Positions 34,824 to 44,369 are shown, numbered from the stretch's first letter. The stretch: DNA of 64,000 bases from Dongia_B sp964406155 (GCA_964406155.1 CAYOQR010000009.1:1-64000); one strand, 5' to 3'. Translations and numbers: made by a program. Notes: generated by a model from the letters alone, not told the origin.

Positions 34824-35294
34824 TCACTCCGCCGGCTTGGTGCCGAGGGCGGCGTCCATCTTGGCGAAGAGGTTGCGGGCGAAGCGCGATTCCGATCCGG
34901 GGAACTGGAATGGCATGCGCTTTTCATAGACCACGCGGACGATGGTGGGCGGGGCGGCGTTCTTCTCCACCAGGATGCGGCCGACCTCGCCCCAGCTCAT
35001 GCCGTGCGGTGCGCGGGAGACCAGGATCATGAAGGCCTTCGGCTGGTCGGTGGTCTGCGAGGGCGGCACTTTCAGCGCGACCAGGCCGTCGAGCGCCGCC
35101 TGCTTCACCTGCTCATAGGGGGCGTTGAAGCTGCGCGCGGTGCCGGCATCGGCGTCGGCCCGCTGCACGGTCGCCGAGTTGCAGGCGGCAACAGCCAGCG
35201 GCAGGGCCAGGGCCGCCAGACCGACGACAAGTCTTTGGGCGATAAGCTTGCCGGCGACAGGCCTGCCCGTGGCAGACTTACGGCACGATGCCAT
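34824..35294 (-). CDS. Putative lipoprotein of unknown function
   Basis: A 156-residue protein starting MASCRKSATGRPV, preceded by GGGGGAAGAA, a strong ribosome-binding site. A hydrophobic stretch (LVVGLAALALPLAVAAC) ends in a lipobox, with Cys at about residue 38, so export and lipidation are likely, although the N-region is long. The mature part (SFNAPYEQVKQAALDGLVALKVPP... VRVVYEKRMPFQFPG) looks like a small alpha/beta domain. No family was recognised. It lies between comM and a cytochrome b561 gene. Confidence 0.78.
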   Translation of the reverse strand: MASCRKSATGRPVAGKLIAQRLVVGLAALALPLAVAACNSATVQRADADAGTARSFNAPYEQVKQAALDGLVALKVPPSQTTDQPKAFMILVSRAPHGMSWGEVGRILVEKNAAPPTIVRVVYEKRMPFQFPGSESRFARNLFAKMDAALGTKPAE

Positions 35295-35406
35295 TTCTTC
35301 CCCCAACCCCGCGTGCTGTTCAGATGACAAGCTACAGGCAAGGCTGGCGGGCAACAAGACTCATTCGCGGTAAACGTGTTGAGCCGGATGCCGGATACGG
35401 TGGCGG

Positions 35407-35943
35407 TCAGGCCATGCGGTTGAGGGTGCCGTCCTTCAGGACGAGCTGATGCCAGAGTGCCGCCAGGACATGGGCGATGATCAAAGCGAGCAGCAGGTTC
35501 ATCAGCAGGCCGCCATGGAGGGGCCGCACGGCGGCCTGCAGCGTCTGGTCCGGGGCGATCATCGCCGGCACCGACAGGCCGAAGAAGAAGATCTGCTTGC
35601 CGCCCGCCATGGCCCGCAGGGCGCCGCTGACCGGCAAGCCCAAGGTGAAGAGATAGAGCACGAGATGCCCGGCCTTGGCGCCGAATTGCATCAGCGGCGA
35701 GGCGGGGACGGGTGCTGGAGCACCCTTCGCGAGGCGCCAGAACAGGCGCAGCACCGTCAGGGCGAAGACCAGCAGGCCGAAGGACATATGCGTGGCGAGG
35801 AGAAAGGCGCTCGCCGCCGAGCCGCGTTCCAGGGCACCGCGCGTCCAATCGGTCGCATACATGCCCACCATCAGCAAAGCGATGAACCAGTGAAAGAAGC
35901 GCGCGGTCCTGGTGTAGCGCTGAATATTGTCGATGGCGGTCAT
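35407..35943 (-). CDS. Cytochrome b561 family protein
   Basis: A 178-residue inner-membrane di-heme cytochrome b561. Four transmembrane helices are seen, with likely heme-ligand histidines in RFFHWFIALL, LATHMSFGLLV, AGHLVLYLF and the last helix LIIAHVLAALWHQLV. It passes electrons between the quinone pool and periplasmic acceptors, for example superoxide in CybB homologues. AGGAGG precedes the ATG at 35943. Confidence 0.9.
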   Translation of the reverse strand: MTAIDNIQRYTRTARFFHWFIALLMVGMYATDWTRGALERGSAASAFLLATHMSFGLLVFALTVLRLFWRLAKGAPAPVPASPLMQFGAKAGHLVLYLFTLGLPVSGALRAMAGGKQIFFFGLSVPAMIAPDQTLQAAVRPLHGGLLMNLLLALIIAHVLAALWHQLVLKDGTLNRMA

Positions 35944-36132
35944 CACGCCTCCTGCTGATTGCCTGTCTGTCGCCTGACTGGCTGTGGTCCGTCCATGCCG
36001 CGAAAGTCACTGCCCGGAAATGTCACCGGCCCGGAAAGATTACCAGGGGCAGTTCTGCCAAGGATAGTTGACCGTTTCTTGATAGGCGTGACGACGTTCA
36101 ACGCGGGTTCCGGTCGCCGCCCTTGCGGATTG

Positions 36133-36378
36133 TTATCCGCTGCATCCGTCCTCTTCGGTCGCGGGAACGAGCGGGCCGGCATCATCGTACCTGCCTCCGT
36201 CGTGCCCATCTGCGCCGCTGCGGCCAGCCTTGGCTCCGGCATCGTCCGCCGTATCGGAAGAGGCCACACTGGGATCGACCGGTGCCTCTGGATAGCCAGG
36301 GCTGGAAATCGGTCGCGTGCCGGTACAGCCCGCCGCCGCTAAAGCGAGGACGATCACACCGATCTTGAGCGCGCCCAT
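36133..36378 (-). CDS. Small putative lipoprotein
   Basis: An 81-residue protein: MGALKIGVIVLALAAAGC is a compact lipoprotein signal with Cys18 in an AAGC lipobox. The remaining about 63 residues are Gly/Asp/Ala/Pro-rich and probably disordered. GGGGAG precedes the ATG. No family was recognised, and an entericidin-like role is only a guess from size. Confidence 0.6.
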   Translation of the reverse strand: MGALKIGVIVLALAAAGCTGTRPISSPGYPEAPVDPSVASSDTADDAGAKAGRSGADGHDGGRYDDAGPLVPATEEDGCSG

Positions 36379-36549
36379 GTCGTCTCCCCTTGGATCATTC
36401 CATGCGACTCTTCCGTACCCGCACGGATGATGGAAAGGTGGCGAAAGAAGACGGCGGAACTTGGGCCGGGATAGGGCCGGGGCGTGGCGGAAGCATGGTA
36501 CCGCTGCGGCATGCCGCCGAGATATTGATCGCGGGGAGCAGGCACGGTT

Positions 36550-37548
36550 TCAAAGATGGCGCAGGTGAATCTCGCCGATCGCGTGGTCGGAGCGCTTGTC
36601 GAGGATGAGATGGGCGCGTTCGCGGGTCGGCTGAATATTCTCGCGCAGATTGACGAGATTGATCTCGCTCCAGATCCGCTTCGCGGTCACCGTGGTCTCC
36701 TCGGGCGACAAGTCACGGTAGTGATGGAAATAGGAGGAGGGATTGCGGAAGGCTGTGCGCTGCAACAGGCGGAAGCGGTCGATATACCAGGATTCGATAT
36801 CGGCCTCGGCGGCATCGATATAGAGCGAGAAATCGAAGAAATCGGAAACGATCACCGCCGGCCGCCGCAACGGGGCCTTCTGGTCGCCGCCGGTCGTTGC
36901 ATTTGCGGTCGTGGCGCCTGCGGCTGTCCCGCCAATCGCAGCCACGCCGGTCTGCAGCACGTTGAGCCCCTCGAAGATCAGCACATCGGGTTGCGCCACC
37001 ACCTGCCCTTCGCCGGGCAGGATGTCATAGGCATGGTGCGAATAGACCGGCGCCGTCACTTCCGGCACGCCGGCCTTGAGATCGGCCAGGAACTGCACCA
37101 TGCGCTTCAGGTCGTAGCTCTCGGGGAAACCCTTGCGATGCATGATTCCGCGCTCCTGCAGCACCTGGTTGGGATGCAGGAAGCCGTCGGTGGTGACCAG
37201 GGCGACGCGGGGATGATCCGGCCAGCGCGCCATCAGCGCCTGCAGGATACGGGCGAGTGTCGACTTGCCGACGGCGACGCTACCGGCGATGGCGATGATA
37301 TAGGGCCGGTTGCCGGCCAGGCGGCCGAGAAAGGCGTCCTTGACGCCGTTCAGATTGCGCGCCGCCCGGACCTGCAAATTCAGCAGGCGCGAGAGCGGCA
37401 GATAGATGTCGACGACCTCGTCCAGCGAGGTCCGTTCATTGGTCCCGCGCAGGACAGCGAGGTCCTCCTCGGACAGGGTCAGCGGCGTGTTCGACCGCAG
37501 CCTGGCCCAGTCATCGCGGATGAAGCTCGTATAACCCGGTATTGCCAC
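36550..37548 (-). CDS. coaA: Type I pantothenate kinase
   Basis: A 332-residue CoaA, the ATP-dependent first step of coenzyme A synthesis. P-loop GSVAVGKST at 89-97; further motifs are LVTTDGFLHPN, MHRKGFPESYDL, PVYSHHAYDI, IFEGLNVLQ and the C-terminal WSEINLVNLRENIQPTRERA. A low-complexity Gly/Ala/Thr insert (about 203-228) interrupts the usual sequence after LNVLQTG; it looks like a surface loop. The start is GTG at 37548 with GGGGATGA upstream. It stands alone, followed upstream by the ohr gene with a hairpin in between. Confidence 0.93.
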   Translation of the reverse strand: MAIPGYTSFIRDDWARLRSNTPLTLSEEDLAVLRGTNERTSLDEVVDIYLPLSRLLNLQVRAARNLNGVKDAFLGRLAGNRPYIIAIAGSVAVGKSTLARILQALMARWPDHPRVALVTTDGFLHPNQVLQERGIMHRKGFPESYDLKRMVQFLADLKAGVPEVTAPVYSHHAYDILPGEGQVVAQPDVLIFEGLNVLQTGVAAIGGTAAGATTANATTGGDQKAPLRRPAVIVSDFFDFSLYIDAAEADIESWYIDRFRLLQRTAFRNPSSYFHHYRDLSPEETTVTAKRIWSEINLVNLRENIQPTRERAHLILDKRSDHAIGEIHLRHL

Positions 37549-37661
37549 CCGTCATCCCCAATCTGACTACAGTGATCTTATTGCAGTTGGGAGACAGGCT
37601 AATACCCTCGGCGGCGGGCGACAATGCATAGGGCCGCCGCAGGCGCATGCGCGGAAAGCGG

Positions 37662-37695
37662 AAGCGCCGCGCTCAAGGTGACGAGCGCGGCGCTT
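37662..37695. terminator. Hairpin between ohr and coaA
   Basis: A perfect 13-bp stem (AAGCGCCGCGCTC 37662-37674 against 37683-37695) with an 8-nt loop. No U-run on the minus strand. It probably ends the ohr transcript. Confidence 0.6.
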
Positions 37696-37757
37696 TGCTG
37701 GGGGCGCTAGGGAAGTCGTGGCGGATGGATATCACGCCCGCGTAACGGGTTCCGGCG

Positions 37758-38177
37758 TCAGGCGACGCTCAGCTTGACGTCGATATTGCCCCGGGTGGCA
37801 TTGGAATAGGGGCAGACCTTATGGGCCGCATGAACCAGTTCCTCGGCCTTGGCACGCTCGATCCCCGGCAGCGCCACTTTCAGCGCGACCTCGAGGCCGA
37901 AACCGCCCTCGATCTGGCCGATGCCCACGGTCGCGGTGACGGTGGCATCATTCGGCACCTGGACCTTCTGCTGGCCGGCGACGAATTTGATCGCGCTCAG
38001 GAAACAGGCGGAATAGCCGGAGGCGAAAAGCTGCTCGGGATTGGTGCCGCTGCCGCCCGGGCCGCCCAGTTCCTTCGGCATCGACAATTTGACGTCGAGC
38101 GCCTTGTCCCTGGTTGCTGCGTGGCCGCCATCGCGGCCGCCAGTGGTGGTGGCTTCGGTCGAATACAGAACCTTCAT
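37758..38177 (-). CDS. ohr: Organic hydroperoxide resistance protein (Ohr/OsmC family)
   Basis: A 139-residue Ohr thiol peroxidase. The two catalytic cysteines are Cys58 (SGYSACFLSA) and Cys122 (HKVCPYSNATRGN), with the family hallmark GTNPEQLFA. It reduces organic hydroperoxides using lipoylated proteins as electron donors. AGAGGAGAA precedes the ATG; longer frames upstream are not conserved. It is divergent from the ohrR gene, with candidate operator sites in between. Confidence 0.94.
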   Translation of the reverse strand: MKVLYSTEATTTGGRDGGHAATRDKALDVKLSMPKELGGPGGSGTNPEQLFASGYSACFLSAIKFVAGQQKVQVPNDATVTATVGIGQIEGGFGLEVALKVALPGIERAKAEELVHAAHKVCPYSNATRGNIDVKLSVA

Positions 38178-38346
38178 GATCGTTCTCCTCTTCATCTTTC
38201 GGCCGCGTGGGCGGCCGGGCTGGGAATCCGGGTTGGAAAATCGATGGCTGTCGGCCGGTCGGGGATCGGCCACTCTAGCCCTCTTCAGTGTCACTTGTCC
38301 GACGCTTCCCCGAACCTCTGGGCTGCTCGGTGAAATAAAGATTGCG

Positions 38347-38417
38347 TACAATTTAATTTTCAACAATTCATATTTCGGCATGACCGGCATGCGCAAATCG
38401 ATTGTGTGCAATTGAAT
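38347..38417. promoter_or_regulatory. Candidate OhrR operators in the ohr-ohrR intergenic region
   Basis: TACAATTTAATTTT (38347-38360) and TGCAATTGAAT (38407-38417) resemble the TACAATT/AATTGTA operators of OhrR-type repressors and lie in an AT-rich island of a 339-bp divergent intergenic region. The first is 170 bp from the ohr ATG and the second 100 bp from the ohrR ATG. Confidence 0.55.
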
Positions 38418-38516
38418 GATGGCCTATTTGATGTAAGGAGATGTTTCCACCGGCGCTTTGCCGGTGAGCTTTCAGGAAAAGAGGCCGGTTGGACGAGCCG
38501 GCCGGGAAGAAAGGCC

Positions 38517-38972
38517 ATGCAGAAACCTGTCCGCGATAATCCGGCGCTGAAACTGGACAACCAGGTATGCTTCGCCATCTATTCCACCGCCCATGCCCTG
38601 ACCCGCACCTATAAGCCGCTGTTGGAGGCGCTCGGCCTGACCTATCCGCAATACCTGGTGATGCTGGTATTGTGGGAAGGGGACGGGCTCTCGGTGAAGG
38701 AGATCGGCCGGCGGCTGCATCTCGATTCCGGTACCCTGACGCCGCTCCTGAAGCGGCTGGAAACGGCCGGCCTGCTGCGCCGGAAGCGGGCGGCCGAGGA
38801 TGAACGCCAGGTCAATATCCATCTGACGGAGGCCGGTCAGGCGCTCTATGACAAAGCCCAAGTGGTGCCGGAGGGGATCGTCTGCGCCAGCGGCCGATCG
38901 GCCAAGGCCCTGACCGAGCTGAAGGCCGACCTGAGCGCGCTGCGTGACCGGCTGAACGGCGAGATGGAATAA
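38517..38972 (+). CDS. ohrR: MarR-family regulator, OhrR type
   Basis: A 151-residue winged-helix repressor. The N-terminal LDNQVCFAIYSTAHAL contains Cys18, the peroxide-sensing cysteine of OhrR proteins. The DNA-binding region reads LSVKEIGRRLHLDSGTLTPLLKRLETAGLLRRKR followed by DERQVNIHLTEAG. Oxidation of the cysteine by organic hydroperoxide is expected to release the operator and induce the divergent ohr gene. GGGAAGAAAGG precedes the ATG at 38517. Confidence 0.93.
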   Translation: MQKPVRDNPALKLDNQVCFAIYSTAHALTRTYKPLLEALGLTYPQYLVMLVLWEGDGLSVKEIGRRLHLDSGTLTPLLKRLETAGLLRRKRAAEDERQVNIHLTEAGQALYDKAQVVPEGIVCASGRSAKALTELKADLSALRDRLNGEME

Positions 38973-39100
38973 TCCTGTCCGCCTCCCCTGTACTTGGCCG
39001 CGTCTCACTGGAGAGCACAGGTAATCGGCCGGCCCGGACGTATCGATAACAGGGCGACGATCCGTGTAATCCAGGCAGGGGGCATGTGGGCGGGAATGAC

Positions 39101-41635
39101 ATGACGGCGACCATGCTGCGGCCTCTTGCGGAACGGCCGGCGGCGGTGTTCGATGGGAGCATGACATCTCATCGATCGACGAGTCTTGCGCCGCGGCCGT
39201 CTCTCTTGCTTGTCGCGCCCCTTTCTCCTGTCGCCTCGGCGGCGTTTCGCGCCGGGAGTGTCCCGCTTTCGGCGCATCGCATCGTCGCCACGTTGCTTTC
39301 CCTGTCCGTTTTGTTGTCTTGCCTCGCTTTGCTGCTGCTGCTGCCGTTGCGGCCGGCATCGGCGGTAGCGCTCGGCGGCGACGACCGGCAGCCGGTCCGC
39401 CATATCAAGGGCACGGCCTTCGGGCCGATCGGGCTGATGGTGCTGGACGAAGGCCAGAGCGACGCCGTTGCCGGCACGGCCTTCCTGGTCTCACCTTGCC
39501 ATGTGCTGACGGCCTATCACGTCGCCGGCGGTGGCAAGGAGATCAACGCCAAGACCACCGCGAGCTTCTATCTCGGCCAGGGATCGATCGGGCCGGATTT
39601 CGACGATGCCCAGCACTTCGCCGATCAATCCGCCGCCCATCCTGTCGTCTGGGGTAAATACGTGCCGTCGGATGACGACGGGCCGGCGGCGCAGCGCGCC
39701 CGCGCCATGCTGGAGAACGGTTGGCAGGATTGGGCGCTGCTCAAGCTCGACCGCTGCCTTGGCGGGCCGGATTACGATTACGGCTATTTCCAGCTCGCAC
39801 CGATCACCACCCGCGACCTGACCCGCGACGGGCTCGGCCTCAGGGTCAGCAGTGTCGGCCTGCCGGGCGACAAATCGATGGACCGGCTGTGGCGCGATCC
39901 CGATTGCCGTATCGTCGGCCAGGTCCATAATTCCGGCTGGCAGCATGATTGCGTAACGGTGCCGGGCAATTCCGGCGGTCCGCTGCTGCTGGCGCCGGAA
40001 CCCTACCAGCCGCCGGCACCGCCCAGTGAAGCGGAGCATGGAGCCCGGCCCCGGGTGGTTGCCATCACCATCGCCATCACCGGCGTCGACGGCCTGGACA
40101 ATGCCCAGTCCGATGAGCTCGATCTCGCCAAGAACGATCCGAATTACTACGACCTGCTCGGCACCGCCGTGCCGGTCTCGGCCCTGATCGACAAGATCCA
40201 GGCCTATCTGCCGCCCGATCCGACGGTCAGCGCCTTCCTGGCCGAGCATCAGAGCGACGAGCATTACGGCGTCGATCAGGGGCAACTGGCGATCACCGAT
40301 CTCAACGCCGCCGTCGCCCGTTATCCCAACCGCTCGGAGCTCTACATTCTGCGGGCCGGCTGGCGGGATTCGCTCGACCAGGCGGACCAGGCCCTGGCGG
40401 ATTACCGTGAGGCGGTGACGGTCGATCCCAGCTATGCTCCGGCCCGCTATCTCTATGGCCGCGCCCTGCTGCAGCGGGGCGACGACAATCCCGGCTATCT
40501 CGATCAGGCGGCCGCGGCCTTCACCCAGGTGCTGGACAGTTTCCCGCGTTCGCCCGATGTGCTGCTCTACCGCGCCTTCGCCCTCCGCGCGATGAAGCGC
40601 AACGACGCGGCGATCGCCGATCTGACGGCGACGCTGGCGGTCCAGCCGACCAGCGCGGTGGCCACCAACGAACGGGGCGATGCCTATCGCGATCAGCGGC
40701 GGGACGATCTTGCCCTGGCCGACTATACCCGCGCGATCCAGCTCAACGGGCAATGGCCCGAGGCCCTGCGGGACCGAGGCTATCTCTATCACCGCCTGGC
40801 CCGCTACGATCTCGCCCGGGCGGATTTCCGGCGTGCCTTGGTGCTGGACCCGACCGATGCCGAGGCGGCAAATGGCCTGGCACTTTGCGATCTCTCCAGC
40901 GGCCAGGTTGCCGATGCGGTCAAGGGTTTCGACCGGGTGATCAAGATGGCGCCCGATGTCGGTGTCTATTACGCCAATCGCGCCACGGCCCGGATGATTG
41001 CCGGCGATGCCGCCGCCGCCGTGCCGGACTTCCAGAAGGCGGCCCAGCTCGATCCGGATGAGCCGTTCAATCAGTTGCTGCTTTATCTCGCCGAGGCGCG
41101 CAGCGGTGCAACCTCCGCCGCCCGGGAAAAGCTGGCGGCCTTCGCGGCGCGCTGGCCGGCGCCGGCGCCGCAGGTGGACGATGCCGGGGCGAACAGCACT
41201 GACGCGGCCGAATCGGTGGCAACGGAAGCGGTCGAAAACGGCGTGACCGCGAATGGCTCAACGGGAACCGACGTCTCCGGAAAGGCGAACACGGTAAAAG
41301 ATGCGGCCGACCATCCACAGAAGCTGGCCGGCACGCATCTCGCGACCAGCGGTGCGGCGGCGGCCAGTGGCCGCGAGGAATGGCCGCGTCCGGTGATCGA
41401 TTTCTTCCTCGGCCGGATTGATCGCGATCAGGTGGCGGCAGCGGCGGCGAAGGGAGATGCCCAGCTTCAGGCCGATCAGCGCTTCGACGTCGATTTCTAT
41501 CTCGGCCAATGGGCGCTGCTGAGCGGCAACAAGACGGAGGGCGGCCAGCGGCTGCAGGCGGTGGTCAAGAGCGGCCTGCGCGAATTCATGGAATTCGACA
41601 TCGCCAAGGCCGATCTCGGTCTGATGGGGCAGTGA
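39101..41635 (+). CDS. Trypsin-like serine protease with TPR repeats
   Basis: An 844-residue exported or membrane-anchored protein. One hydrophobic segment (about 61-89, LLSLSVLLSCLALLLLLPL) acts as a late signal or anchor. A chymotrypsin-fold domain follows with the likely triad His140 (LTAYHVAG), Asp210 (WQDWALLKL) and Ser291 (VPGNSGGPLL). Residues about 315-680 are seven or more TPR-like helical pairs (for example QADQALADYREAVTVDPSYAPA). Residues 700-770 are Ala/Thr/Gly-rich, and the end is helical. Substrate is unknown; the TPR region may dock partners. ATG at 39101 with GGGA upstream; the first about 60 residues are unusual, and a later start is possible. Confidence 0.85.
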   Translation: MTATMLRPLAERPAAVFDGSMTSHRSTSLAPRPSLLLVAPLSPVASAAFRAGSVPLSAHRIVATLLSLSVLLSCLALLLLLPLRPASAVALGGDDRQPVRHIKGTAFGPIGLMVLDEGQSDAVAGTAFLVSPCHVLTAYHVAGGGKEINAKTTASFYLGQGSIGPDFDDAQHFADQSAAHPVVWGKYVPSDDDGPAAQRARAMLENGWQDWALLKLDRCLGGPDYDYGYFQLAPITTRDLTRDGLGLRVSSVGLPGDKSMDRLWRDPDCRIVGQVHNSGWQHDCVTVPGNSGGPLLLAPEPYQPPAPPSEAEHGARPRVVAITIAITGVDGLDNAQSDELDLAKNDPNYYDLLGTAVPVSALIDKIQAYLPPDPTVSAFLAEHQSDEHYGVDQGQLAITDLNAAVARYPNRSELYILRAGWRDSLDQADQALADYREAVTVDPSYAPARYLYGRALLQRGDDNPGYLDQAAAAFTQVLDSFPRSPDVLLYRAFALRAMKRNDAAIADLTATLAVQPTSAVATNERGDAYRDQRRDDLALADYTRAIQLNGQWPEALRDRGYLYHRLARYDLARADFRRALVLDPTDAEAANGLALCDLSSGQVADAVKGFDRVIKMAPDVGVYYANRATARMIAGDAAAAVPDFQKAAQLDPDEPFNQLLLYLAEARSGATSAAREKLAAFAARWPAPAPQVDDAGANSTDAAESVATEAVENGVTANGSTGTDVSGKANTVKDAADHPQKLAGTHLATSGAAAASGREEWPRPVIDFFLGRIDRDQVAAAAAKGDAQLQADQRFDVDFYLGQWALLSGNKTEGGQRLQAVVKSGLREFMEFDIAKADLGLMGQ

Positions 41636-41685
41636 GACGTCGATCGCGATGGCTTGGCCGATGCGATCGACGCCACTGACATGAA

Positions 41686-42738
41686 TTAAGCCGTCCGGTC
41701 GAAGCCGGTCAGCACGTTGACGGTATTGACCCCCAGAGCCTCCACCGCATAACCGCCTTCGAACACGAACAAGGTCGGCAGGTCGGCCTTGGCGATGATT
41801 CCGCCCATGGTCAGGTAATCCGCATGGGTCAGCTTGAAGCGCGAGATGGGGTCGTGCTCGAAGGTGTCGAGGCCGAGGGAAATGACCAGGGCATCGGGCT
41901 TGTAGGCGCGGATGCGGGCCATCGCCTTTTCGAGTGCCTGCTCATAGGTGTTCCAGGCGGTGCCCCAGGGCAAAGGCAGATTGAGGTGATAGCCCTCGCC
42001 CGGACCCTGGCCGATCTCGTCGGCATAGCCGAGATAATAGGGGAACTCCTGGTCCGGATCGCTGTGCAGCGAGATGGTCAGGACATCGTCCCGGTCATAG
42101 AAGATCTGCTGCGTGCCGTTGCCGTGATGGTAGTCGACATCGAGGATGGCGATGCGCTTCGCGCCGGCATCGAGGAAGCCCTGGGCGGCGATCGCCGCAT
42201 TGTTGAAGAAGCAGTAGCCGCCATAGAAATCCGAACCGGCATGATGTCCCGGCGGCCGGCAGAGGGCGAAGACGGCGCGTTCGCCGCTGGCCACCAATTT
42301 CTGCCCGGTCATGGCGACATCAACAGCGCCGGTGATCGCCTGCCAGGTGCCGGCGGTGATCGGCGTGCCGGCATCGATGGCGTAATGGCCCATCTTGCCG
42401 TCGATCGATTTTGAAATACGCGAGCCACGCTTGCGTCCCGGCTCCAGCAGGCCGGGTACCGGCCAGACATGGGGCAGGGCATCGAAATCGCGGCCGCTCT
42501 TCAGCCAGTCGCTCCAGGCATCGCGCAGGAAATGCACGAAGCCCTCGTCATGGACCCTGAGGATCGGCGCCAGGCCGGCTTCCTGGGGTGCGACGATCTC
42601 GCCGAGCTTCTGGTCCTTGATGCGGTCAAGCACGATATCGGCCCGGCGCGGCATCTCATGGGCCTTCACAAGCTTGCCCTCGATCAGTTCCATATTGGCG
42701 TCCTGATGGCGATGGCGCTCGCTATAAACGGTCCGCAT
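41686..42738 (-). CDS. Histone-deacetylase family / acetylpolyamine amidohydrolase-type protein
   Basis: A 350-residue arginase-fold zinc hydrolase. The class motifs are CRPPGHHAG (His-His dyad), FFNNAAIAAQ, LDVDYHHGNGTQQIFY (zinc Asp/His), SLGLDTFEHDP (zinc Asp) and FEGGYAVEALG. The start MRTVYSERHRHQDANMELIEG and overall pattern resemble acetylpolyamine amidohydrolases, which remove acetyl groups from acetylputrescine, acetylcadaverine or acetylspermidine. The polyamine transporter genes on the same strand support this over a protein deacetylase. GAGAGGAACAGG precedes the ATG at 42738. Confidence 0.88.
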   Translation of the reverse strand: MRTVYSERHRHQDANMELIEGKLVKAHEMPRRADIVLDRIKDQKLGEIVAPQEAGLAPILRVHDEGFVHFLRDAWSDWLKSGRDFDALPHVWPVPGLLEPGRKRGSRISKSIDGKMGHYAIDAGTPITAGTWQAITGAVDVAMTGQKLVASGERAVFALCRPPGHHAGSDFYGGYCFFNNAAIAAQGFLDAGAKRIAILDVDYHHGNGTQQIFYDRDDVLTISLHSDPDQEFPYYLGYADEIGQGPGEGYHLNLPLPWGTAWNTYEQALEKAMARIRAYKPDALVISLGLDTFEHDPISRFKLTHADYLTMGGIIAKADLPTLFVFEGGYAVEALGVNTVNVLTGFDRTA

Positions 42739-42787
42739 TCCTGTTCCTCTCTTTTCCGATCCCTTCCGGCACTTACAGCACCGGCTC

Positions 42788-44224
42788 TTACAATGCGGGC
42801 CGCCGCCGCTTGTCACCATACCAGCCGCCGACCGCCGTCTCATAGGCGAGGCCGGCGCGGAACACATCGGCATCGCTATAGGTGCGGCCGATGATCTGCA
42901 TGCCGGTCGGCACGCCATTGGCGGCGCGGCCGGTCGGCACGGAGAGGACCGGGCAGCGGCTGAGCGTGTTGAAGGGCGATGTCATGCACCAGCCGAGCAT
43001 CGGATGGAGCGGACTGATCTTGCCGTTGATGCGCAGGGTATCGATACCAGGCTCGTAATCCGCCTTCACCGCCGGTAGCGCATTGGTCGGGCAGATGAAG
43101 ACATCGTATCTCTCCATCATCGGGCCGAAGGTATCGTACATCTTGCCGGCTGTCTCCATCGCCGCCAGGAACTTCGCCGGCGTCGACTTGCTGGCGGCTC
43201 GGCCGAAGCGCACGGCGTATTTGGTCATGATCTTAGCATGCTTCTTGGCATGATTGGCCATCAGCGTGCCGAAGAGATGATCGAGGTGATCAAGGCCGGC
43301 CTTCAAGACCTCCGGCCCCCAGCCGAGATCGACCTCCTCGACCGTGGCGCCGAGGCTGCGGAAGACGCTGAGCGCCTTCTTCGTATTGGCGATGACGTCC
43401 TTGTCGACCTCGAAGAAACCGAGATCCAGGGAATAGGCGATCTTCCAGCCCTTGATCGGCTTGTAGTCGGTCGGCAGGCGCAGCTTCGGGCGCAGGCTGG
43501 CGATATCGGTCGGGCTCGGGCCGCAGATCACGTTCTGGAGGAGGATCGCGTCTTGCACGGTCCGCGCCATCGGGCCGGTATGGCAATAGGGATCGAGGTT
43601 GAAGGGCGCGTCGTCGGGATTGCGGCCGTAAGGCGGCTTATAGCCGACGACGCCGGTTGCGCCGGCGGGAATGCGGATCGAGCCGCCGATATCGGACCCG
43701 GTGGCGAGCGCCGTGGTGCCGGCCGCGAGCGAGGCGCCCGAACCGCCGGAGGAACCGCCCGGCGTATAGCGCGTGTTCCAGGGATTGCGGGTCACGCCCC
43801 AAAGCCGCGAATGGGTGACGGAGGCGCAGGAGAATTCCGGGGTTGCCGTGCGGGCATGGATGATGCCGCCGGCCTTCATGATGCGCTCGTTATTGGGCGA
43901 GGTGCTCTTCGGCACGTAATCCTTGGTGATCAGCGAGCCATAAGAAGTCGGCTTGCCGGCGATCCAGCTTTCGTCCTTGGCGGCGACGGGCAGGCCTTCC
44001 AGGGCGCCGACGCGGGCGCTCTTCGACATGAACTTGGCTTCCGCCGCCTGGGCCAGATCCATCGCCTCGTCGAAATGCTTATAGGTGAAGGCATTGATCC
44101 GGCGATCCACCTTCCCGGCCTGATCGATCACCGCCTGCATCAGCTCCACCGGCGACAATTTGCGCTTGCGGAACAGCTTCTGGGCCTCGGTCGCGCTGAG
44201 ATAGCAGAGATCGGCGTTGCTCAT
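42788..44224 (-). CDS. Amidase (amidase signature family)
   Basis: A 478-residue hydrolase. The Ser-cisSer-Lys triad is visible: Lys83 (PVAAKDE), cis-Ser about 158 (TPGGSSGGSGA) and nucleophile Ser182 (TGSDIGGSIRIPA). The family hydrolyses amides to acid and ammonia or amine. It is 49 bp upstream of the deacetylase gene on the same strand and downstream of the second polyamine-binding protein, so an acyl-polyamine or related amide is a reasonable but unproven substrate. Confidence 0.9.
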   Translation of the reverse strand: MSNADLCYLSATEAQKLFRKRKLSPVELMQAVIDQAGKVDRRINAFTYKHFDEAMDLAQAAEAKFMSKSARVGALEGLPVAAKDESWIAGKPTSYGSLITKDYVPKSTSPNNERIMKAGGIIHARTATPEFSCASVTHSRLWGVTRNPWNTRYTPGGSSGGSGASLAAGTTALATGSDIGGSIRIPAGATGVVGYKPPYGRNPDDAPFNLDPYCHTGPMARTVQDAILLQNVICGPSPTDIASLRPKLRLPTDYKPIKGWKIAYSLDLGFFEVDKDVIANTKKALSVFRSLGATVEEVDLGWGPEVLKAGLDHLDHLFGTLMANHAKKHAKIMTKYAVRFGRAASKSTPAKFLAAMETAGKMYDTFGPMMERYDVFICPTNALPAVKADYEPGIDTLRINGKISPLHPMLGWCMTSPFNTLSRCPVLSVPTGRAANGVPTGMQIIGRTYSDADVFRAGLAYETAVGGWYGDKRRRPAL

Positions 44225-44345
44225 TCCTTCACTCCCATATAACTGGCTTGTCGATGCGGCCTTGCCGGCCGTGGCTGAAATCTGAGATTGAAACCCGGAC
44301 TTGAAATCGGGAACTGAAATCCCGGCGGGCTTCCATGATGGAAAA

Positions 44346-44369
44346 GGCCCAGGCGTCGCCGCCCGGGCC
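44346..44369 (-). terminator. Terminator after the second polyamine-binding protein gene
   Basis: On the minus strand GGCCCGGGCG-GCGA-CGCCTGGGCC (one G-U pair) is followed by TTTTCC. It separates the binding-protein gene from the amidase gene. Confidence 0.7.
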
